Shown one piece after another: positions 1-7,300 of a stretch of 9,681 nucleotides of DNA. Under the pieces are notes generated by a model. The model was given only the letters and a program-made list of their open reading frames with translations. It was not told where the DNA came from and made no database searches. The stretch spans positions 1 to 9,681 of the forward strand of contig JAIRYX010000371.1 of assembly GCA_031267635.1 (NCBI GenBank), written 5' to 3'. The first letter of the stretch is position 1; the number at the start of each line of letters is the position of its first letter. This DNA is from Planctomycetaceae bacterium (GTDB lineage: Bacteria; Planctomycetota; Planctomycetia; Pirellulales; Thermoguttaceae). A program made the position numbers and the translations under genes.

Positions 1-135
1 AAGAATTTCGAGAAAATGAACCCCAAAAGCCAAGAATTGCCGTCTCCGATGGGACGTCGGAGACCCGCGAGCCGGCGTCCGAGAGAAAAATCTGGACGCG
101 GGTGTGTCCTGAATGTTCACTGCTATGCGTAACAT

Positions 136-256
136 GAGCTACTAAGGGAAAAGTTGATAAATAAGGGCGGCAATAATATGTTCCGGTAAAATTGACGGTA
201 ACTATTCCGTTGTCCTGTGCGGATTTATTTGATTTGAGCGACTGAATCGCTACAAA
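136..256 (+). repeat. Dispersed intergenic repeat, copy 1
   Basis: This copy starts with a GCTACTAAGGG block at about 138, continues with GATAAATAAGGGC at 155-167, and then AAAATTGACGGTAACTAT at 188-205. It ends with a GAGCGACTGAAT block near 236. The same blocks in the same order are found at 3791-3908, and the first part is found inverted at 3613-3650. The first 75 bases align well between copies with only small gaps; the last part is more diverged. The copies differ in reading frame and contain stops, so this looks like non-coding repeat DNA. The family and function are not recognised. Confidence 0.7.
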
Positions 257-287
257 TGTTTTATAAATCAATCCCTCTCCCAAATGT

Positions 288-308
288 GAAATAAGCAGGC
301 ATTATTTC
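288..308 (-). other. Small hairpin just downstream of the kinase stop
   Basis: GAAATAA (288-294) and TTATTTC (302-308) are perfect complements around a 7-base loop, GCAGGCA. It begins 3 bases past the kinase stop codon in the direction of transcription. It could mark the 3' end of the kinase message, but the stem is AT-rich and no T run follows on the minus strand, so a terminator role is only a guess. The first 15 bases of the element (288-302) recur exactly at 9394-9408. Confidence 0.35.
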
Positions 309-311
309 TGT

Positions 312-3293
312 TTATTGTCCGTTCGGAATTTTGTCGGGGAATATTCCCGCGTTATTGCCATTCGGATCGGATTTTAATGCCGGATTATTGGCAGATATTG
401 TGTTAAGTAAAAAGTCTTCTTTTTTCAATTCGTGATATTGAATCATGGTAGGCGGCGAGGTTTTCCAAACAATCGTGTTGAGATATTTGGAATCTTCTTT
501 AATTGGTTCGCTACGTGATTCCAGTCCGGTTTCAGGAGATTGAACAATCCATTCGTTCGCAAGATTTTGATAGAATGTTCTCATTGAGTCCCGCTCATAA
601 AAACCGCCCACATCGGGGATTTGCGAAATATTCCCCGCGTATTCCGCTACCGCCGCCGATTCTTTATTAAACCGGACAATCGAATCAATCAGCCGCAAGC
701 TGATCGGATGCCCCAACGTTCCCACTGCTTCGCTTCGCTGCCATGAAACCAACGTCGGTGCGTAAAGCGTATTATGCGACATCTCCGCCGTAATAATACG
801 GCTTTCATTGCCGATTGTTTGGGCAGGTTTCACATCCTGCAAAGAAAACACCGGCTGATTGACCGTAATCAGCGTATTATCAAGAGTCATTTGCACAGAA
901 CGCGAATAATCGCAACGTAACAGCGACGCTTCGCCGCGAATGAACGAATCGTAAATCTTGAGCGAGGTTTCCATTCCCGGCGTCGTTATGGGAATCCCGG
1001 TGGAATTGTTGGGAGAATAACGGAAAAACGCCGCGTTTTCGTGATATTCTTGATCGTACCTCGTATTATTGATTGTCAAAGTAACGTTTCGTAGTTCCAC
1101 CGTATTCAAGCCGATAAGATCAAACATTGTCCATCTATCGGAAATCACGTCAATGCTTTGCGAAAGAACCATTTCAATATCAATATTTTCAAACGTTAGC
1201 TGAGAATTCGTCAAAGCGGCAAGCGAATAAGTGCGAGTGAAAAGGACTTCCGTTGTCGGCTGAAAGACGAGTTTCGGATGTTGCCCGTCGCTTCCTTTGA
1301 TTGTAATTTTGGAATCGGTAAAGCGGAAATATTCAATATTAACAGGTTCCGACGCGGCAATTTCAATAACGGCTTCTTTGGCAGCGTTACGCGCCGCATC
1401 CGAAAGTTTTGTATAAGAATGAGGCGTGCGTCCTGTCGGATCGACAATCAGTTTTGTCGGCGGTTCATTAGTTCCGGTGATTTTGTTTTCCGGGTAACCC
1501 GCCGACGTTTTCGATTGCAACGATGTTATGGATTGGAATTGACCATTGAAATCCCCCGGACTCTGATAAATACTTCCTTGAGCGCTTTGTACTTCCAAGC
1601 CGGCAGAAAACCGTTGCGGACGAATCGCAGGGAACACGCCAACGTCGCCTTCTCCGGCAATCGTATTACTGTCATGGTCGGCAGTCGCTACAACACTTAA
1701 TATTTTTCCGTCGTTTAACGGACGAAACGCCGAATCCGTTTCATAGCGAATCGCGAAATTCGGCAAGACGAAAACGTCCGAATGTTTTTCAGTAAATATT
1801 TTTTTTGAATGATCGGAAATCGTTGGCGACGTGAGAAGCTCTGTCAGCTCGCCATTATTGTTTTTTTTATCCGTCAAATCGCGATTGAGCAGACTTTCTG
1901 TCGTTGGAATGTCGTTTACCGCGTGAAAAATCATTCCCGATTGAATCAGTAGGAAAAAAATACAAAAAATACAACACGGAACAAGCCAAGGAATATGTCG
2001 AATCCAAGATTGTTGTTGTCCCAACCACGAGAAATGCCATAAATCTTTTCGTTGCTGGAACGGTTGAAGTCCAATGTTTTTCGCCACCTCGGACAAATCC
2101 TCCACCAACTCCGACGCGGTTTGATACCGCATCTTTGGGTCTTTCGCCATCATTTTTTGAATAATTTGCGAAACCTGAATCGGAACATCCGGCTGAAAAT
2201 CACGAATCTCCGGCGGCGTATCTCCCTGATGTTGCAACAATTTTTGAAGAACCGTTCCTTCAGGAAACGGCGGTCTTCCGGTCAGCATAAAGAAAAATGT
2301 ACAACCAAGCGAATAGACGTCGCTTCGGGAGTCGGCATTACGCGGATCTCGCGCCTGTTCGGGAGAAATGTAATCGAATGTTCCTAACGTTACGCCGCTT
2401 GCGGTTAAATCGTTGTCGGAATGAGTCAAAAGACGAGCCAATCCCATGTCAATCAGTTTTGCCCGACCGCTGAGAGTGATTAGAATATTCGACGGCTTTA
2501 CGTCGCGGTGAATCACCTGATGCGTTGCGGCGTGAGCGAGCGCTTGAGAAATTTGGAGAAGATAATGAATTGCCTCTGATAGCGGCAAAACGCCGTTTTC
2601 TTCAACGTATGCCCGAATATTGATTCCCTGAACGTATTCAAACGCGATAAACGGGATTCCATTTTGTTCGCCGGCAAAATAAACTTGGGCGATATGCTCA
2701 TGATTGAGACGCGCCGCAGATTTCGCCTCATTCATAAATCTTGCCACAGACGCTTGATCGCTTGCTCGTTGCATCGGCAGAACTTTGATCGCAACTTTTC
2801 GGTCAAGCGCTTGGTCGATACCAAGATAAACTCTTCCCATTCCGCCGCCGCCTATATATTTTGTTACAATAAAATGGGCAAGCTGCGTTCCCGGCGGAAG
2901 CATTCCGTTTTTGGAAAAAATCGCTGTAAGGTCGTTTTGCGGTTGATGGTCGATTGTTGAAGGCGTTAAAACTTCAAGCGGCGGCGAAAAGGAAAGAACA
3001 GTTTGTTCTACAAATTTTTGTATGGGATTGTTAGAATTCAGCGTTTTTTCCAAAACACTGCTGCCGGATTTTTCAACAGATGAATCGCCTTTATCGTTCT
3101 GTGAAGAAATTGGGGATTTGACCTCCGGATTTTGCGTTGCAAGCTCTTCTTCGGAGTAGTTCGAAATTTTATGACCGATTCCGTTTGGCAGATCATCAGC
3201 CGACGACGCAGAAATTTCTCCTTCAACATCAATAGATTTTATTGACGTCGAATGAGAATGTAAGTGCATGTCGTCTTTGGGGTTAGGAAGCAT
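312..3293 (-). CDS. Transmembrane Hanks-type Ser/Thr protein kinase with C-terminal beta-helix-like domain
   Basis: This 993-residue protein is predicted to transfer phosphate from ATP to Ser/Thr of cytoplasmic targets. Residues 1-130 are polar, low-complexity and probably disordered. The kinase domain spans about 139-405. Visible motifs are the glycine loop IGGGGMGRVYLG (147-158), AIK with Lys170, the helix-C Glu189, HRDVKPSN with Asp264 and Asn269, DMG (282-284, in place of DFG), the GTFDYISPEQ activation segment (304-313), DVYSLG (325-330) and Arg389. All catalytic residues are present, so it should be active. One membrane helix lies at about 433-455. Residues 460-993 would be extracytoplasmic; from about 610 they form short beta-like repeats with Asn-rich turns, as in a parallel beta-helix, and no PASTA or other known sensor repeat is seen. 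The ATG at 3293 has no Shine-Dalgarno sequence; a second ATG nine codons in is equally unsupported. The kinase call is very secure; the beta-helix is inferred from pattern only. Confidence 0.96.
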   Translation of the reverse strand: MLPNPKDDMHLHSHSTSIKSIDVEGEISASSADDLPNGIGHKISNYSEEELATQNPEVKSPISSQNDKGDSSVEKSGSSVLEKTLNSNNPIQKFVEQTVLSFSPPLEVLTPSTIDHQPQNDLTAIFSKNGMLPPGTQLAHFIVTKYIGGGGMGRVYLGIDQALDRKVAIKVLPMQRASDQASVARFMNEAKSAARLNHEHIAQVYFAGEQNGIPFIAFEYVQGINIRAYVEENGVLPLSEAIHYLLQISQALAHAATHQVIHRDVKPSNILITLSGRAKLIDMGLARLLTHSDNDLTASGVTLGTFDYISPEQARDPRNADSRSDVYSLGCTFFFMLTGRPPFPEGTVLQKLLQHQGDTPPEIRDFQPDVPIQVSQIIQKMMAKDPKMRYQTASELVEDLSEVAKNIGLQPFQQRKDLWHFSWLGQQQSWIRHIPWLVPCCIFCIFFLLIQSGMIFHAVNDIPTTESLLNRDLTDKKNNNGELTELLTSPTISDHSKKIFTEKHSDVFVLPNFAIRYETDSAFRPLNDGKILSVVATADHDSNTIAGEGDVGVFPAIRPQRFSAGLEVQSAQGSIYQSPGDFNGQFQSITSLQSKTSAGYPENKITGTNEPPTKLIVDPTGRTPHSYTKLSDAARNAAKEAVIEIAASEPVNIEYFRFTDSKITIKGSDGQHPKLVFQPTTEVLFTRTYSLAALTNSQLTFENIDIEMVLSQSIDVISDRWTMFDLIGLNTVELRNVTLTINNTRYDQEYHENAAFFRYSPNNSTGIPITTPGMETSLKIYDSFIRGEASLLRCDYSRSVQMTLDNTLITVNQPVFSLQDVKPAQTIGNESRIITAEMSHNTLYAPTLVSWQRSEAVGTLGHPISLRLIDSIVRFNKESAAVAEYAGNISQIPDVGGFYERDSMRTFYQNLANEWIVQSPETGLESRSEPIKEDSKYLNTIVWKTSPPTMIQYHELKKEDFLLNTISANNPALKSDPNGNNAGIFPDKIPNGQ

Positions 3294-3600
3294 CGTTTAG
3301 GATTCGCGCATTTGTGTTGGGGAAAATCCGATGATCAAAACAAATCTATTATAACCAAAATGTTTTTGTTTTCTATAAAAACTACCATCTTTTGTCAAAG
3401 AAAACCGGGCAGAAAAACAATTCGTAACTCTTCAGTCGCTCAACCCAATAACTCCACACTGAGCAACTGCCTCGTTATCCGGACGGCTTTGCTATTGGGA
3501 ATTTCTAAAAACCTCATTTTCAACAAATGTGACCGTTGAAAAATAAGGGCTTACGAATATTTGGAGGAGGTGTTTGGAAGTTCCCCATTGTAATTACCCG
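3294..3600. other. Intergenic region, kinase-proximal half, with repeat fragments
   Basis: Beyond the promoter candidates there is no credible gene here. Two types of repeat are visible. The segment 3421-3443, read on the minus strand, matches the final GAGCGACTGAA block of the repeat at 136-256. The segment 3442-3470, read on the plus strand, matches 3865-3890 (CCCAATAA, TCCAC, GCAACTG blocks). A 19-base direct repeat with 18 matches occurs at 3479-3497 and 3598-3616, 119 bases apart. The stretch therefore looks like rearranged copies of the same repeat family. A GGAGGAGG at 3563-3570 resembles a ribosome binding site, but the frame after it runs through the inverted repeat. Confidence 0.5.
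3348..3398 (-). promoter_or_regulatory. Candidate sigma70-type promoter elements for the kinase
   Basis: On the minus strand a perfect TTGACA (3398-3393) is followed after 15 bases by TATAGA. A perfect TATAAT lies further on, at 3353-3348, about 55 bases before the kinase ATG. TTGACA and TATAAT are 39 bases apart, so they cannot belong to one promoter. The choices are TTGACA with the nearby TATAGA at short spacing, or TATAAT with a poor -35 region. Both match the general bacterial consensus; planctomycete promoters are not well defined. Confidence 0.4.
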
Positions 3601-3612
3601 GACGGCTTTGTT

Positions 3613-3650
3613 ATTGCCGCCCTTATTTATCAAACTCCCTTAGTAGCCCG
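3613..3650 (-). repeat. Dispersed intergenic repeat, inverted copy
   Basis: Read on the minus strand, this segment gives GGGCTACTAAGGG, then TTTGATAAATAAGGGC, then GGCAATAA. It closely matches the first half of the copy at 136-256 (including the shared GGGCGGCAATAA) and the copy at 3791. It also serves as the outer part of the left arm of the long inverted repeat at 3619-3822. The rest of the element, continuing toward 3421, seems interrupted by about 120 extra bases delimited by the CCGGACGGCTTTG direct repeats. Confidence 0.65.
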
Positions 3651-3822
3651 AATTGCCCCCACATGCGCGCCCTTATGCCCTTATTTTTTAGATAATGGAT
3701 TGTTGCCAAAAACAATTAAACGAAACATAAGGGAAAATGAACGAAATATAAGAGAATAGAGAATAAGGACGCACTTAGGGGGTACAATTCGGGCTACTAA
3801 GGGGGATTTGATAAATAAGGGC
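3619..3822. repeat. Long imperfect inverted repeat, MITE-like
   Basis: The left arm 3619-3660 and right arm 3778-3822 are near-perfect reverse complements. They share GATAAATAAGGGC, GGGCTACTAAGGG, AATTC and GGGGG blocks, with only a few mismatches or indels over about 43 bases. Complementarity continues weakly inward (an AATAAGG block pairs at about 3681 and 3762). The roughly 117-base centre is AT-rich and contains a short tandem pair (CGAAACATAAGGG at 3721 and CGAAATATAAGAG at 3742). It has no transposase. The structure would fit a miniature inverted-repeat element or two head-to-head copies of the local intergenic repeat. No clear target-site duplication is seen. Confidence 0.65.
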
Positions 3823-3908
3823 TAAAATAGTGATATTTTCGGCAAAATTGACCGTAGCTATCCAAACCCAATAAATCCACTGGGCAACTGAATAGTTACA
3901 ACAATTCA
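3791..3908 (+). repeat. Dispersed intergenic repeat, copy 2
   Basis: This copy has the same order of blocks as the copy at 136-256: GGGCTACTAAGGG (3791), GATAAATAAGGGC (3810), CAAAATTGACCGTAGCTAT (3843) and CAACTGAATAGTTACAA (3885). The first half overlaps the right arm of the long inverted repeat. It lies about 440 bases upstream of the flagellin start. No reading frame is conserved among copies. Confidence 0.65.
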
Positions 3909-4330
3909 ACTTATCCGCTCAAATCCAAAGTGCCATATAATTTTTACAGGTAAATCATGATCGCATGTTGCAATCGTTATTTTGGGAAATTATCTATTTT
4001 GTGCAGGTGGAACAATCAATACATTAGTATCATTGATTGTCTCTAGAATTGCTAAAATTTTCAATAAAACCAAAATTATAATCACCAACCTTACGATGAT
4101 AATATCCAAGAGTACACTATTTTTCCATTTAGTGCACATAAACGTATTGGCTGACAAAATAAGCAAGACGAGAACGGTTGATAAAAAAATATTCTCAAAC
4201 AAACGATTGTAAGTATTTTTTAACCAACAGGATTGTTTTTCAATTCCGTCAATATGAAAAATTGTCAGTAACGGGAAACCGCCCGAACCAACGGCTTACC
4301 CTCATTTTTAGAGCCATTGATATTTCGGGC
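3909..4330. other. AT-rich flagellin upstream region, no confirmed gene
   Basis: The stretch 3961-4260 is about 30% G+C by hand count, far below the neighbouring genes. On the minus strand a frame stays open from 4295 to a TAA at 3990. It reads as a short basic segment followed by two hydrophobic stretches (FLSTVLVLLILSA and IIIVRLVIIILVLL), which looks like a two-helix membrane peptide. There is no ATG; the first usable start is a TTG at 4202 without a clear ribosome binding site. AT-rich DNA easily produces hydrophobic frames, so I do not call it as a gene. I could not find a convincing sigma28 (TAAA, 15 bases, GCCGATAA) or sigma54 (TGGCAC, 5 bases, TTGC) promoter for the flagellin. Confidence 0.4.
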
Positions 4331-4347
4331 AAGGAGATGATCGCGTG
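4331..4347 (+). promoter_or_regulatory. Ribosome binding site and GTG start of the flagellin
   Basis: AAGGAG at 4331-4336 is followed after 8 bases by GTG at 4345, a normal spacing. This start gives an N-terminus MTRIYTNVPS that matches the usual flagellin beginning, which settles the start. An ATG at 4337 directly abuts the AAGGAG and opens a three-codon frame (Met-Ile-Ala-stop) whose TGA overlaps the GTG. It is too close to the binding site to be used well. Confidence 0.85.
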
Positions 4348-7300
4348 ACAAGAATTTATACAAATGTTCCTTCTATTGTCGCACAGGCAAATTTGAGCGA
4401 AAGCATGTCGGCTTTAGAGACTTCGCTACAACGGTTGAGTACCGGTTTTCGCATCAACAGCGGCAAAGACGATCCCGCCGGTTTGATTGCCAGTGAAGTG
4501 CTGCGCTCCGAAATCAAGGGAATTAAACAAGGAATCACAAATACCGAGCGCGCCAATATGATGATTGCGACGGCAGACAGCGCAATGAACGAGATCTCGA
4601 ATCTTCTTAACGATATTCGCGGATTGATTTCAGAAGCGGCAAACACCGGCGCAATGAGCGATGAAATGATCAAAGCGAATCAGATGCAAGTTGACGCCTC
4701 ATTGGAAGCGATTGACCGGATTGCGTCGTCAACAACGTTCATGGGAAAAAAACTTCTCGACGGCTCGATGGATTTCACAACAGACGGCGTTGATCGTTAT
4801 ACAATCACGAATCTTGCCATCAACAAAGCGACTTTTGGAGCGTCGGAAAATCCGGTGACCATCAATATTCAAGTCCGTCAGGCGGCGGAACGCGCGGAAT
4901 TGTATTATAATCACGCTGTCGCGATGGAAGATATTACATTGGAAGTGAAAGGTTCGAACGGCGGTTCTCCGTTTCAATTTTCCAAAGGAACGACGGTCAA
5001 GGAAATGGCGGAAGCGATCAATCTGGAATCCGATTCTACCGGCGTGCACGCGGAAGTCGGTAAGTCGGCGACACGCGGTTCTATGCAAATCAGCAGTGTT
5101 GGCGAAGACAACGACATTCTTGTTACGGCGGGAGCGGAAGGTGCGCAAGCCGGTTTTGTCGAAATCAAATATACGGTCGGGAATGAAAAAGGCGTTTATG
5201 TTGAATATACAGAATCGCTCGGTCCCGATTATCCGGCGGTTTTGAACGTTCATTTGCAAACCGAAGCCGCAAAACAATCCGCTGCAACAGGAATCGACAG
5301 CGATACGCTTTACAATAATAACGCTCTTGATTTCACGGCAAATATTCCCGGCGTCGCTTATAATAACACGAGCATCAACTATGTGGACGGTAATCTGACG
5401 GACGCGACATTTCAAACAGCGAACAACCCATCGGGGACTTCCCAAAATCCTTACGCTTATTACAGCGATGTTGCCGTGCAGGCGAAAGCGTTAATCGGCG
5501 GTATCAACGGCATGACCGATTTTACTGGCGTCACACCAGGCGGTTACATTCAATTAACCGCAAAACAAGCCGGTTCTTCGATGAACGACGTGACGATTCA
5601 ATTTATTGATGCGGCGGGAGTGATTCCGTCCGGTTTCAAAGCGTTGGCGCAGTTTGTCGATAACACGGAAATTCCCGGCAAAAAAGTTCTCAATGTTTAT
5701 GTTGACGCAAGCGGAGCAACACCAACAACATTTGACGAAATTATCGCCGCGATCAACGCGGAAGGAACATTTCAAGGAGAGTTAGGCGGCGGTTTAACGG
5801 GCGCGGTGATTGATTCCAATGATTGTCATGTTGTTGGTGGCGCTGCCGGAATTCAGGGAAATACAAATTTCAGCGGCGGAGACGCGGGAACGCTGTTCGT
5901 CGTTGCGCAAACGGAAACGTCCGCCAATGCCTATAGTGGCGTCACGCCTATTCCGGCAAAACAAGCAAGCTATACCTATGGAGACACAACCAACGGCGGA
6001 TTAGTCATCACGGCTGTAGCCAGTGGTACCGGTGGTAATGCTGACGGCGCTGCCGGAAACGGTTATACCATAAAATTTGTTGATAGCACTGGCGGCGGTA
6101 CCACGCCGTCAGTAAGTCTAACTGGAACAGAGATTGAAATTACAGCCGATTTTTCCAACAACTCAATTGCATGGGATGATATTGTCACAGCGGTAGAAAC
6201 AGCATTAGGAACTACTGATTGGACTGTTACAGAATTAGGAAGCAGTCTCTCTACGGTATCCGGTACGACGCCGACCGGTACGTGGGCGTATCAAACATCC
6301 GGCGCCGATTCAACTCCGGCACATACCGCCGGTCAGATTGCGGACGTTTTTGATTTGAACAATCCTGCGTCGAATGGAAGCGAACGCGCGGCGGCACTCT
6401 TTACCGTGAAAGCGTCGATTGATAACGACGGAACGGGAAAAATCACTTCGAAACAATTTCAAAAAGCGTTTTCCGGCGGCGTGGACGGCGGAAACATTAT
6501 CACAACAGCGCAGGAAGTTATTTGCGCGCTCAATAACGATAAACTCTGGAATTCTTACATCACTCAAGCAACGCTCGCGGGATTGTTTGACGGGAGTATC
6601 GAACCGCAATACAACGAAGGAACGCCGATTATCGAAGCGCGGCTTGCGCCCGGCAATAACGGCAAGGGAATTGTTACCGCGTTTGAGGAAGTCGCGTATT
6701 ACGGCGACGTTTACGACGGGACTGGAATCCAGTTTCTCGGACCCGACGGTTCGCCGAACATTCGTTTTGTCGCGGTTCCGGGAGAACCGTTGTATGTGGA
6801 AAGAGAATCTCTGCCTGACAAATTGGATTATTCGCAAGCGATTTTACACAGCGCCAATCCGAACGCCAATGTCGTAATCGCCGCGAAAAACAAAGGCGAC
6901 GCTTACGACGATATTACGTTTCGCATTAAACACGCTCAGCCGGAAACCGCTGAAACGCAGCACGCCGAAGGTTGGGCGGAATATGACGACGGAATTTCCT
7001 CCGCCGAAGCGTTGGTGAATTTTTATGATGTGGACGGCAACTTTATTCCGAATACCGCGTTTTATGTCGCCGCCAATGAACGAGGCGACGAGTTCAATAA
7101 CGTTTCGGTTAATATGGCGAGAAATATCAATCAACAGGAAGACGTTGTTGTTAGTTATAACGAGAGTAAAAAAATTCTGGAAATCAGTCTGAAAGATCCG
7201 ACAAAAGCGACTGTCAACGAAATTATCGCCGCTATTAACGCGGTGGGAGAAGACGGCAAATCCAAGTCGGGATTCACGGCAACGTTGGCTTACGGTACAA

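Larger units (their letters stand above)
1..311. other. Non-coding left edge with hairpin and dispersed repeat
   Basis: I see no convincing gene in this stretch. Short open frames exist on both strands across 1-130, but neither has a start, a ribosome binding site or a recognisable protein pattern. The stretch contains an 8-bp perfect hairpin at 42-64 (GTCTCCGA, 7-nt loop, TCGGAGAC), followed by further GC-rich complementary segments up to about 110. It also contains one copy of the dispersed repeat at 136-256 and an AT-rich hairpin at 288-308 just beyond the kinase stop codon. The hairpin at 42-64 has no following T run, so it is not an obvious intrinsic terminator. Confidence 0.5.

Noticed and set aside
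282..284. DMG in place of DFG in the kinase (residues 282-284 of the protein) as a sign of inactivity
   Set aside because: The metal-binding Asp is kept and only the middle residue differs; Lys170, Glu189, Asp264 and Asn269 are all present. The coordinates given are residue numbers, not bases.
3574..3759. 61-codon plus-strand frame starting with TTG after a GGAGGAGG
   Set aside because: It runs through the left arm and centre of the long inverted repeat. The matching repeat copy at 136-256 is frameshifted and has stops, and the product resembles no protein I know.
136..3908. CRISPR array
   Set aside because: The repeats are too long, too few, irregularly spaced and in both orientations, with no uniform spacers or cas genes.
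4201..4330. Sigma28 or sigma54 promoter for the flagellin
   Set aside because: Partial matches such as GCCATTGATA (4313) lack the partner box at the right distance, so I could not support either.
4729..5445. Long antisense frames within the flagellin (also around 6310-6837, 6844-7665 and 7843-8667)
   Set aside because: They are mirror frames of the strongly biased flagellin codons. Their translations are Arg/Phe/Ile-rich and non-domain-like, while the plus frame is a clear flagellin.
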